Positions 42,434 through 49,444 of a stretch of 49,444 nucleotides of DNA are shown one piece after another. Source of the stretch: an uncultured Oscillospiraceae bacterium (GTDB lineage Bacteria > Bacillota > Clostridia > Oscillospirales > Ruminococcaceae). Both the position numbers and the translations under genes were made by a program. Under the pieces are notes generated by a model, which saw only the letters and a list, made by a program, of their open reading frames with translations, did no database searches and had not been told where the DNA came from. Location: contig CAKSLF010000013.1 of assembly GCA_934466455.1 (NCBI GenBank), forward strand, positions 1 through 49,444, in the 5' to 3' direction. The stretch's first letter is position 1. Every line of letters starts with the position of its first letter.

Positions 42434-43849
42434 TCATCTTGTAATCGCCTTATAAAGCCCCAAATAAGCGGCTGCGCTTCGGTGCCAGCTAAAGTCATAG
42501 CGCATGGCGGAGCGCACGGCTTTTTGCCATTCGCCGCTGCGGAAGCGGAAATACGCCCTCTCCACCGCATTAAACATATCGTCGGCATTGTATGTCTTAA
42601 AAGTAAAGCCGTTGCCTCCCGGTGCGCCAAGATCGTGGACAGAATCTTTAAGCCCGCCGGTTTCTCTGACAATCGGAACCGTTCCGTATCGCAAAGCGAT
42701 CATCTGAGCAAGCCCGCAAGGCTCGCTTCTGCTCGGCATAAGAAGAACATCCGCTCCGGCATATATCCTCCTTGCAAGCGGCGGAACAAACCCGGTTATT
42801 ACGCTTACTCTGCCGGGATAGCGTGCGCCGAGGCGGCGGAAAAACTCCTCATATTGCGGCTCGCCGCTTCCAAGCACGACCATCTGAGCATTAAGGCTCA
42901 TTATGCGGTCGCCTACATATTCAACAAGGTCGATTCCCTTGTGGGAAACAAGCCGTCCCACCATTCCGATAAGCATTGCGCTTGGGTCAACGCAAAGCCC
43001 GACTTCTTTTTGGAGGGCGGCTTTGTCAGCCGCTTTTCCGGAAAGGTCGTCTGCGGAAAAATGGGCGGAAATATCCGGGTCGGTTTCCGGGTCATAGCTT
43101 TCGCAGTCTATTCCGTTGAGTATTCCCGTAAGCTTATAGCTGCGCTCCCTCAAAAATCCGTCAAGCCCCCATGCGTACCATGGGTCAAGGATTTCCTTTG
43201 CATAGGTGGGGCTTACCGTTGTAACAACATCGCAGCGGTCGATTCCGCCCTTCATATAGTTGCATCTGCCGGAAAGCTCAACAAGGCTGCGCTTGTCCTC
43301 GGGAAGTCCGGCAACATCGCCCGCAACAAACATATCAAAATCGCCCTGGTACTGAATATTGTGAATCGTAAATACCGTTTTTATTCGGGAAAGCTTTTGC
43401 TCCCGGCGGTAAAAAACCTCGAGGAACACCGGAACAAGTCCGGTTTGCCAATCGTTGCAATGCAGCACATCCGGGGAAAAATCCATATGCAGAATACTTT
43501 CCAAAACCGCCATGGAAAAGAACGCAAAGCGTTCTCCGTCGTCATAGTGACCGTAAATTCCGCTTCTTCGGAAGTAATATTCATTATCTATAAAATAATA
43601 TGTAACCTCGCCCTGCTTTGCGGTAAAAAGCCCGCAATAGAGGTTTCTCCATGAAAGGCGCACCTCAAAATTGCAAAGAAAGGTCATTTCCTCCCTAAGC
43701 CCCTGCGGAATATCGGAATAGAGGGGAAGAATTACCCGACAGTCTGCGCCTGCGGCGCAAAGTGCCTTAGGCAATGCGCCGGAAACATCCGCAAGGCCGC
43801 CGCTTGCAATATATGGCCGTGCCTCGCTTGATGCAAAAAGTATATTCAT
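42434..43849 (-). CDS. glgA: Glycogen synthase GlgA
   Basis: 471 residues. GT5 fold: the N-terminal ADP-glucose site region is PYIASGGLADVSGALPKAL; Ala-Ser-Gly-Gly stands where many GlgAs have Lys-Thr/Ser-Gly-Gly. Further motifs are LHCNDWQTGLVPVFL, FTIHNIQYQGDFD, NGIDCESYDPETD and the C-terminal ELMPSRSEPCGL-type box (VLLMPSRSEPCGLAQM). It extends alpha-1,4-glucan with ADP-glucose. It is the last gene of glgB-glgC-glgD-glgA on the minus strand. The start is ATG 43849 behind AGGAGG. Confidence 0.95.
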   Translation of the reverse strand: MNILFASSEARPYIASGGLADVSGALPKALCAAGADCRVILPLYSDIPQGLREEMTFLCNFEVRLSWRNLYCGLFTAKQGEVTYYFIDNEYYFRRSGIYGHYDDGERFAFFSMAVLESILHMDFSPDVLHCNDWQTGLVPVFLEVFYRREQKLSRIKTVFTIHNIQYQGDFDMFVAGDVAGLPEDKRSLVELSGRCNYMKGGIDRCDVVTTVSPTYAKEILDPWYAWGLDGFLRERSYKLTGILNGIDCESYDPETDPDISAHFSADDLSGKAADKAALQKEVGLCVDPSAMLIGMVGRLVSHKGIDLVEYVGDRIMSLNAQMVVLGSGEPQYEEFFRRLGARYPGRVSVITGFVPPLARRIYAGADVLLMPSRSEPCGLAQMIALRYGTVPIVRETGGLKDSVHDLGAPGGNGFTFKTYNADDMFNAVERAYFRFRSGEWQKAVRSAMRYDFSWHRSAAAYLGLYKAITR

Positions 43850-43913
43850 TGGTGTGCCTCCTTTTATATTTTCTGTTTAATTGCCATAAGCTCCGTTTTC
43901 CGTGTCTGCGTTC

Positions 43914-45029
43914 TTAAACCCTCGTTCCTTTCGGTATATAAAGCGGATATTTTTCCGAACCGCAAAGGGTTTCTCCCGGGGAGATGACCACATTTTTGTC
44001 GGTGATCACATGGCGCAAAACCGCTCCTTTTCCTACAACGGTGTTGTGCATAAGCACGCAGCCGTAAACCTCTGCGCCCTCCTCGATTTTTGCGCCACGG
44101 AAAAGAACGCTGTTTTCCGCCTTTCCGTCAATTACGCAGCCGTCCGTAATAAGAGAATTTTCTGCTTCGGCGGAATTTCCGTACTTTGCGGAAACCTCGT
44201 CTCTAACCCTTGTATAGATGGGTCTTTCCGGCGGAAAGAGGGATTCTCTTACCGAAGAATTGAGCAGCGCAAGGTTGGAATCCATGTAATTTTTAAGCCC
44301 GGTAAGCTTGTTTGACCAACCGGAAAAGCAGTACCCCCGAATGTTGAGCACGGATGCCTTGCTTTTGAGCACAAAGCGCACAAAGCTGTGCTCATCACGG
44401 CTTTTGCTTTCGGAAATAAGCTGCTCAAGCAGCGGCTTTTTGATTATCGCAATGTCAAGATATATGTTTTGCTTTCCGGAAAGCTCCGGCTTTATCCAAA
44501 GGTCAAAAAGCCTTCCGCTCTCGTCAAAGGAAAGAGCGACGCATTCTCTGCCCTCCGGAAAAACATCGGTGTATTTATAGATAAGGGTTATGTCTGCGCC
44601 GGTTTTTTCGTGCTGCTCAAGCACGGGAAGAAGGTCTATGTTTGCAACAACATCGCTGTCGCTGAGCACAACGGTGTCCGCCGTGCTCTTTTTGACAAAA
44701 TCCTCAATTCCGGCTATTGCCTGCATTCTTCCGCTGTAAACTCCGCTGTTGTGACCATAGGGCGGAAGAACGCAAAGTCCGCCGTTTTTTCTTGCCATAT
44801 CCCATTCCTGCCCGCTTCCGAGGTGGTCAAGAAGGCTTTGATAATTGCGGCTCGGAACAACGCCCACATCCTTTATTCCGGAATTAGCCATATTGGAGAG
44901 GGAAAAATCTATCATACGGTATCTTCCGCCAAAGGGAACGGAGCCTATTGTGCGGTGCGCAGTGATTTCCGAAAGAAGCTCGTCGTGCATATTGCAGATT
45001 ATAATGCCGAGAATTCCGTGCTCGTTCAT
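43914..45029 (-). CDS. glgD: GlgD, ADP-glucose pyrophosphorylase-like subunit
   Basis: 371 residues from ATG 45029, with AAGGAGGAGG and a four-base overlap with glgC (ATGA). It is a nucleotidyltransferase fold lacking the GlgC-type GGxGxRL nucleotide loop: it begins EHGILGIIICNMHDELLSEI. It keeps GSVPFGGRYRMIDFSLSNM and ends with left-handed beta-helix repeats (GCVIDGKAENSVLFRGAKIE). In Firmicutes GlgD forms a hetero-oligomer with GlgC and modulates its activity. Confidence 0.93.
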   Translation of the reverse strand: MNEHGILGIIICNMHDELLSEITAHRTIGSVPFGGRYRMIDFSLSNMANSGIKDVGVVPSRNYQSLLDHLGSGQEWDMARKNGGLCVLPPYGHNSGVYSGRMQAIAGIEDFVKKSTADTVVLSDSDVVANIDLLPVLEQHEKTGADITLIYKYTDVFPEGRECVALSFDESGRLFDLWIKPELSGKQNIYLDIAIIKKPLLEQLISESKSRDEHSFVRFVLKSKASVLNIRGYCFSGWSNKLTGLKNYMDSNLALLNSSVRESLFPPERPIYTRVRDEVSAKYGNSAEAENSLITDGCVIDGKAENSVLFRGAKIEEGAEVYGCVLMHNTVVGKGAVLRHVITDKNVVISPGETLCGSEKYPLYIPKGTRV

Positions 45030-46204
45030 TTTTCCTCCTCCTTTCCGAAAACCGCTCCGCCGGGTACGGCTGCGTTTTCCGATACTTTTGCAAAGGGCCC
45101 GATAAGTGCGATTTTTCCGCCGTGCTCGCCGACGGAGGCGTTTTCGCCGATTATTGCTCCCTCGCCGATTACCGCACGGCAAATCCGTGCTCCGGGCTTG
45201 ATTACAGCTCCCGGCATAACTATGCTGTCCTCGATTACGGAGCCTTTTTCTGCCCGAACTCCGGCAAAGAGCACGGATTTGAGCACCGTTCCGGCAACAT
45301 CGCAGCCCTCCGTAACCATGGAGTCTTTTATCACCGCTCCTTTTTCAACCATATGGGGCGGCATAACCGGGTTTTTGCTGTAAATCTTCCAGCTTTGGTC
45401 ATATAGGTCAAGGGCGGGGTGCTCATCAAGCAGATCCATATTTGCTTCCCAAAGGCTTTCCACCGTTCCGACATCCTTCCAGTACCCCTCAAAGCGGTAC
45501 GCCGCAAGGCGTTCTCCCGCTTTGAGCATGGCGGGAATCACATTTTTGCCGAAATCCTTTTGCGAGGCGGGGTCCGCCTCGTCCTCCGTAAGAAATTTTT
45601 CTAATTTGTCCATGGAGAATATGTAAATGCCCATGGAAGCAAGGTTGCTTTTCGGCTGCTTCGGCTTTTCTTCAAACTCGGTGATATATCCGTGCTCATC
45701 GGTGCTCAAAATCCCAAAGCGGGAAGCCTCCCTGATTGGAACGGGGATAACCGCAACGGTACAGGCGGCGTTTGCCGTAATATGCGCCGAAAGCATTTTT
45801 GCATAGTTCATCTTATAGATATGGTCGCCGGAAAGCACGGCGACATATTCCGGGTTCCAGCGGCGGATAAATTTAAGGTTTTGATAAACCGCATTTGCCG
45901 TGCCCCGGTACCAATCGCTTTTTCCGCTGCGCTGATAGGGCGGAAGAATAAATGCTCCGCCGCCGGTTCGGTTCAAATCCCAGCTTTGACCGCCGCCTAT
46001 GTATTGAGAAAGCTCAAACGGCTCGTATTGGGTCAAAATTCCAACCGTGTCAATCCCGGAATGGACGCAGTTTGACAAAGGGAAGTCTATGATCCTGTAT
46101 TTTCCGCCATAGGGAACTGCGGGCTTTGCAAGGTCCTTTGTAAGAGCATAAAGCCTGCTGCCCTGCCCGCCTGCAAGCAGCATTGCAATCATCCTTTTGC
46201 GCAA
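45026..46204 (-). CDS. glgC: Glucose-1-phosphate adenylyltransferase GlgC
   Basis: 392 residues from a TTG start at 46204, favoured by GGAGG 9 bases upstream; an ATG at 46192 has no suitably spaced site. Motifs: LLAGGQGSRLYALTKDLAKP, GGKYRIIDFPLSNCVHSGI, WYRGTANAVYQNL, VLSGDHIYKMNYAKML, FEEKPKQPKSNLASMGIYIF, FEGYWKDVGTVESLWEAN. A C-terminal beta-helix (GSVIEDSIVMPGAVIKPGAR) follows. It makes ADP-glucose from Glc-1-P and ATP, the committed step of glycogen synthesis. It overlaps glgD by four bases. Confidence 0.95.
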   Translation of the reverse strand: MRKRMIAMLLAGGQGSRLYALTKDLAKPAVPYGGKYRIIDFPLSNCVHSGIDTVGILTQYEPFELSQYIGGGQSWDLNRTGGGAFILPPYQRSGKSDWYRGTANAVYQNLKFIRRWNPEYVAVLSGDHIYKMNYAKMLSAHITANAACTVAVIPVPIREASRFGILSTDEHGYITEFEEKPKQPKSNLASMGIYIFSMDKLEKFLTEDEADPASQKDFGKNVIPAMLKAGERLAAYRFEGYWKDVGTVESLWEANMDLLDEHPALDLYDQSWKIYSKNPVMPPHMVEKGAVIKDSMVTEGCDVAGTVLKSVLFAGVRAEKGSVIEDSIVMPGAVIKPGARICRAVIGEGAIIGENASVGEHGGKIALIGPFAKVSENAAVPGGAVFGKEEEK

Positions 46205-46264
46205 CTGTTTTTTCCTCCTTTGTAAAGCGTTTTTTGTATATGCAATGTTTTTTTTTCGGACGGT

Positions 46265-46291
46265 TTTTTCGGCGCAAACCGCCGAAAAAAC
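46265..46291. other. Hairpin between glgB and glgC
   Basis: GTTTTTTCGGCG, loop CAAAC, CGCCGAAAAAAC. Strong stem in the 92-bp spacer. Either strand could form it. It may attenuate read-through from glgB. Confidence 0.5.
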
Positions 46292-46296
46292 AAAGG

Positions 46297-48222
46297 CTAT
46301 TTTCTAACTCTTTTATAAATTGCGGCGCAGTAGGGGGGAAGGTCGATTTTTGCACCAAAGCCGCTTGCGGCTTTTGTCAAATCCTCTTTTTCTTCGCCGT
46401 CCTTTTCCTCTCCAAGCTCCTCCGCCGTAAGCAAAGCGGGAAGCCCGGCTCCGCTTCCGCCAAAGCGCAGCTCCTCCGATGAGAGCAAAAGCTGCCAGCG
46501 GCTGCCCTCCGGCAATTCGGCAAAAAAGCCGGGGTTTGGGTTTGGGCAAAAGCTGAAGAAGCAAAGCAGCTCCCCGGCTTTGTCCGTGCGGCGGAAGGCA
46601 ACGGCGTTCCGCCCCGCCTCGTCGCAGCTTGCCCACGCAAAATTGTTCCATGCCTCCGGCTCGTTCCAAAGCTCCTTGCGGGTAAGATAAAGCTTATTAA
46701 GCGCACGAACAAAGCCTTGCAGCTTTTCGTGCTTTTCGTATTGCAAAAGAAGCCAGTCAATTTCCTTATCCTCATCCCATTCGATAAACTGACCGAATTC
46801 CTGCCCCATAAACAAAAGCTTTTTTCCCGGATAGCACATCATATAGGCAAAAAGCGCACGCAGCCCCGCAAATTTTTCCTCATAGCTTCCGGGAAGCTTG
46901 CCGATAAGCGATTTTTTCCCGTGAACCACTTCGTCGTGGGAAAGGGGAAGTATGTAGCTTTCGGAAAAAGCATAAACAAGCCCAAAGGTAAGCTTATCGT
47001 GGTTGTATGCCCTAAAAACCGGGTCCATGGACATATAGGCAAGGGTGTCGTTCATCCAGCCCATGTTCCACTTAAAGGTAAACCCAAGCCCCCGCCCGGA
47101 GGACCTTGTAACCTCGGGAAAAGCGGTGGACTCCTCCGCAATCATCATGGCTCCGGGATAGCTTTCGGCGACGGCTGCGTTAAGCGAACGCAGCAGGGAA
47201 GCCGCCTCGAGGTTTTCCCGCCCGCCAAAACGGTTGCGTTCCCAGCTTTGCCCCTGCCGCCCGTAATCCCGGTAGAGCATGGAGCTTACTGCGTCCGCAC
47301 GGATTCCGTCCACATGGTATTTGTCAAGCCAGTACATTGCGGAGGAAATAAGAAAACAGCGGACCTCGTTTCTTCCAAAGTCAAAAACCTTTGTGCCCCA
47401 TTCCGGGCGTTCGCCCATAAGGGGATTTTTGTATTCATAGCAAGGCTCGCCGTCAAAATCCGAAAGACCGTAGCCGTCCTTTGGAAAATGTGCCGGAACC
47501 CAATCAATAATCACGCCTATTCCTTTTTGGTGCATTGTATCAACAAAGTACATAAAGTCCTCCGGCGCACCGTAGCGGGAGGTCGGCGCAAAATAGCCGA
47601 GGCATTGGTACCCCCATGAGCCGTCAAAGGGATATTCGGCAACGGGCATAAGCTCAACATGGGTGTAACCCATCTTCAAAACATATTCCGAAAGCTCGTC
47701 TGCGCTTTTTCGATAGTCAAAAAAGCTTCCGTCGGCATACCGCCGCCATGCGCCAAGATGGACCTCATATATATTGACCGGGCGGGAACGCATATCCGCC
47801 TCTTTCCGTGCGGAAATCCATTCGTCGTCGTTCCATTCATATTCCGGCGAATACACAACAGAGGCTGTTGCCGGGCGGGTTTCGCTGTGAAAAGCATAGG
47901 GGTCCGCCTTAAGCATTGTTTTTCCGTTTTTTGCGGTGACGGCGAACTTATAAAGTTCGCCTGCGCCGATTTCCGGCACAAAGCATTCCCAAACTCCGCC
48001 GGGGGTTATCTTTTTCATAGGGTCGGCGGCGGTGCTCCAACCGTTCCAGCCGCCGGAAACGGCGACTGCGGCGGCATTCGGTGCCCAAACACGAAAGGCA
48101 ACGCCTTTTTTGCGTCCCTTTTCGGTTATATGCGCCCCAAGAAATTCGTATGAACGGGCGTTGTTGCCCTGGTGAAAGAGATAAAGCGGAACATCAAGCT
48201 CCGTAACCTTTTTTGCACACAT
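46297..48222 (-). CDS. glgB: 1,4-alpha-glucan branching enzyme GlgB
   Basis: 641 residues. An N-terminal CBM48 (VAFRVWAPNAAAVAVSGGWN) is followed by the GH13 barrel with YEVHLGAWRR, VIIDWVPAHFPKD, HVDGIRADAVSSMLYRDYGR (nucleophile Asp), MIAEESTAFPEVTR (acid Glu) and LPLSHDEVVHGKKSL. The C-terminal beta domain carries a Glu/Asp/Lys-rich insertion (AEELGEEKDGEEKEDLTKAA), unusual but small. It introduces alpha-1,6 branches. It is the first gene of the glg operon, with a promoter at 48257-48285. Confidence 0.95.
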   Translation of the reverse strand: MCAKKVTELDVPLYLFHQGNNARSYEFLGAHITEKGRKKGVAFRVWAPNAAAVAVSGGWNGWSTAADPMKKITPGGVWECFVPEIGAGELYKFAVTAKNGKTMLKADPYAFHSETRPATASVVYSPEYEWNDDEWISARKEADMRSRPVNIYEVHLGAWRRYADGSFFDYRKSADELSEYVLKMGYTHVELMPVAEYPFDGSWGYQCLGYFAPTSRYGAPEDFMYFVDTMHQKGIGVIIDWVPAHFPKDGYGLSDFDGEPCYEYKNPLMGERPEWGTKVFDFGRNEVRCFLISSAMYWLDKYHVDGIRADAVSSMLYRDYGRQGQSWERNRFGGRENLEAASLLRSLNAAVAESYPGAMMIAEESTAFPEVTRSSGRGLGFTFKWNMGWMNDTLAYMSMDPVFRAYNHDKLTFGLVYAFSESYILPLSHDEVVHGKKSLIGKLPGSYEEKFAGLRALFAYMMCYPGKKLLFMGQEFGQFIEWDEDKEIDWLLLQYEKHEKLQGFVRALNKLYLTRKELWNEPEAWNNFAWASCDEAGRNAVAFRRTDKAGELLCFFSFCPNPNPGFFAELPEGSRWQLLLSSEELRFGGSGAGLPALLTAEELGEEKDGEEKEDLTKAASGFGAKIDLPPYCAAIYKRVRK

Positions 48223-48256
48223 TCTTTCAATACCCCCTTTGCCGTTCTCTTATTAC

Positions 48257-48285
48257 ATTTTAACAAATTTTTCGGTCATATTCAA
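48257..48285 (-). promoter_or_regulatory. glg operon promoter
   Basis: Minus strand: TTGAAT (48280-48285), 17 bases, TAAAAT (48257-48262), about 40 bases before the glgB ATG. Confidence 0.65.
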
Positions 48286-48379
48286 GAAAGATAAATATAA
48301 AAATCACAATACCCTTTTTGTGCAGGATTAACAAAAAAGTCGGTAAAATGCGAATTTTATAAAAATAAAATTCGCCTTC

Positions 48380-48407
48380 TTGCCCTTTTATAAATATGTG
48401 CTATAAT
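48380..48407 (+). promoter_or_regulatory. Promoter of the DUF2284 gene
   Basis: TTGCCC (48380-48385), 16 bases, TATAAT (48402-48407), about 40 bases before the ATG. Confidence 0.5.
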
Positions 48408-48449
48408 ATTGCTTTAATAATTACACATCAAAAGCTTCGAGGTATATTT

Positions 48450-48995
48450 ATGAATATTGACAAAAAAGCGATTATCGAAAAAGCGGCGGAATTTGGTTTT
48501 TCCGCAGCCGAAATTCCCGTTTCCGAAATTCCCGTAAATCCCGAATTTCTTAAATACTGCGAAGAAAACCGCTGCGGAAATTACGGCGCAAATTATGCCT
48601 GCCCGCCGGATTGCGGAACGCCGGAGGAGATGCTGCGCCGCCTTGAGTCCGCAAGCACTGCCCTTGTGCTTCAATCCCAATGGAGCGTTCCCGGCTATGG
48701 CACCCAGGAGGTTCTTTCCTCAAAGGCGGAGCACGGCGGTGCGGTTCGCCGCTTTCGGGATTTTCTCCGCAAAGAGGACTATGATGTTTTTGCGGTCGGC
48801 TACGGACCCTGCTCCGTCTGCAAGCCCTGCCGCCGCAAAAGCGGCGAGCCTTGCCCTCTTCCGGATCTGCGCATAAGCTGTATGTCGGCATACTGCATTG
48901 ATGTGGCGGAGCTTGCAAAAAGGTGCGGTTTGCCCTTTGAATGGAATCCCCGGCGGCTTTATCTTTTCGGAATGATTATGTTTTGCGATAAATAA
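48450..48995 (+). CDS. DUF2284 predicted metal-binding protein
   Basis: 181 residues from ATG 48450; the upstream region has CGAGG. Cys-rich pattern: YCEENRCGNYGANYACPPDC, then CSVCKPCRRKSGEPCPLP and ISCMSAYCIDVAELAKRCGL. DUF2284 proteins are predicted metal- or Fe-S-binding proteins of unknown role. It is a single gene between the glg operon (divergent) and tRNA-Leu. Confidence 0.85.
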   Translation: MNIDKKAIIEKAAEFGFSAAEIPVSEIPVNPEFLKYCEENRCGNYGANYACPPDCGTPEEMLRRLESASTALVLQSQWSVPGYGTQEVLSSKAEHGGAVRRFRDFLRKEDYDVFAVGYGPCSVCKPCRRKSGEPCPLPDLRISCMSAYCIDVAELAKRCGLPFEWNPRRLYLFGMIMFCDK

Positions 48996-49012
48996 TTTTG
49001 AGCCGAAAATAC

Positions 49013-49041
49013 TTGACACCCGCCGCCATTGATGATAGAAT
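49013..49041 (+). promoter_or_regulatory. tRNA-Leu promoter
   Basis: TTGACA (49013-49018), 17 bases, TAGAAT (49036-49041), 25 bases before the tRNA. Nearly full consensus. Confidence 0.8.
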
Positions 49042-49066
49042 ATTTTGTACGCAATTGCGCCTGTTT

Positions 49067-49153
49067 GCGGATGTGGCGGAATTGGCAGACGCGCTAGATT
49101 CAGGTTCTAGTGATAGCAATATCCTGTGGGTTCAAGTCCCATCATCCGCACCA
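49067..49153 (+). tRNA. tRNA-Leu (CAG)
   Basis: Acceptor GCGGATG pairs with CATCCGC (49143-49149), then discriminator A and encoded CCA (49151-49153). The anticodon stem CTAGA/TCTAG encloses TTCAGGT with anticodon CAG at 49101-49103. A long variable arm (class II) and T arm GTGGG-TTCAAGT-CCCAT complete it. All parts fold as expected. Confidence 0.95.
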
Positions 49154-49444
49154 AAAAGCAGACACCGCCGCAAGGCGGTGCCTGTTTTTTTATATGATGA
49201 GGACTTGAACCCACCAAAACAGGGGTCCCCGAAAAAGCGCAGCTTTTTTGGGGAGGAGGAGCAGCAGCGGAGCCTGCGCAGAAAATCCCGCAAAGCGGGA
49301 TTTTTTGCAATGCGCAGCTTGCTGCGACGAAAGTCCCATCATCCGCACCAAAAAGCAGACACCGCCACAAGGCGGTGCCTGTTTTTTTATATGATGAGGA
49401 CTTGAACCCACCAAAACAGGGGTCCCCGAAAAAGCGCAGCTTTT
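49134..49444 (+). repeat. 197-bp tandem duplication of the tRNA-Leu 3' end and flank
   Basis: 49134-49247 (last 20 bases of the tRNA with CCA, terminator, and about 70 bp more) recurs at 49331-49444 with, by eye, one difference (CCGCAAGG against CCACAAGG). The window ends inside copy 2, so more copies may follow. Each unit also contains GAGGACTTGAACCCA, an inverted match to the tRNA T arm (TGGGTTCAAGTCC). Between copies is AAAATCCCGCAAAGCGGGAT plus a T-run, a further terminator-like hairpin. No gene is supported here. Confidence 0.88.
49155..49192 (+). terminator. tRNA-Leu terminator
   Basis: GACACCGCCGCAAGGCGGTG followed by CC TG and seven T residues. A second near-identical copy lies 197 bp downstream. 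Confidence 0.85.

Noticed and set aside
49154..49444. A gene after tRNA-Leu
   Set aside because: The open frame there is produced by the tandem repeat units and translates the tRNA and terminator.

Overview
The window looks like a low-to-mid GC Gram-positive gut Clostridia chromosome, probably Oscillospirales/Ruminococcaceae-like. This is inferred from the dgt-dnaG-rpoD order, the glgB-glgC-glgD-glgA cluster with its Firmicutes-type glgD, mreBCD with an elongasome PBP2, strong AGGAGG ribosome sites, and dispersed palindromes around GGCTCCCC...GGGGAGC that I associate with such genomes. The species cannot be named from the sequence alone.

Region 1 (1 to about 11,720) is accessory DNA, read as the end of an integrated conjugative-type element. 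It begins with ICE-type gene remnants: an unrecognised C-terminus, a frameshifted sigma-70-like gene and a truncated small gene. It ends at a 45-bp 3' fragment of a tRNA-Arg(CCT) gene that looks like an attachment-site scar. Between these lies a six-gene minus-strand operon: a PqqD-like protein, a 1491-aa secreted fibro-slime protein, a 72-aa Cys-containing peptide of RiPP-precursor style, an HPr-kinase-like P-loop protein, a secreted GH20 hexosaminidase and a radical SAM/SPASM enzyme. Starts and stops overlap or lie close together, and a good promoter (11,203-11,231) precedes the first gene. This resembles a peptide-maturation locus coupled to large cell-surface proteins and is the best candidate for an undescribed system.

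Region 2 (11,730 to about 19,860) is core chromosome: a class A PBP, a small membrane protein, then rpoD, dnaG and dgt on the minus strand. The dnaG 3' end is partly duplicated downstream of the gene, and a 779-bp repeat-rich non-coding stretch separates dgt from dnaG.

Region 3 (19,920-24,044) is a second unusual locus. A 555-aa protein with 34-residue repeats faces a membrane protein convergently. The pair is duplicated as an orphan C-terminal fragment plus a second membrane protein, followed by a third homologous membrane protein. A repeated AT-rich motif of about 35 bp marks the unit boundaries. Toxin/immunity-like logic is possible but unproven.

Region 4 (24,094-37,990) holds lepA, a PepV-type dipeptidase, an Rrf2 regulator, mreB-mreC-mreD-PBP2, a soluble S26-like protease, a CapD-type sugar-nucleotide dehydratase, an LCP transferase and a DUF3810 metalloprotease. 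Most of it concerns cell elongation and envelope building.

Region 5 (38,000-49,444) holds two orphan phage-structural-like genes, a DacF-like carboxypeptidase with a KLG motif, a DUF378 protein, the glycogen operon glgBCDA, a DUF2284 metal-binding protein and tRNA-Leu(CAG). The tRNA 3' end and terminator are tandemly duplicated with a 197-bp period. GTGCTC/GAGCAC is conspicuously frequent across the chromosomal part and forms the stem and loop edge of several terminators.
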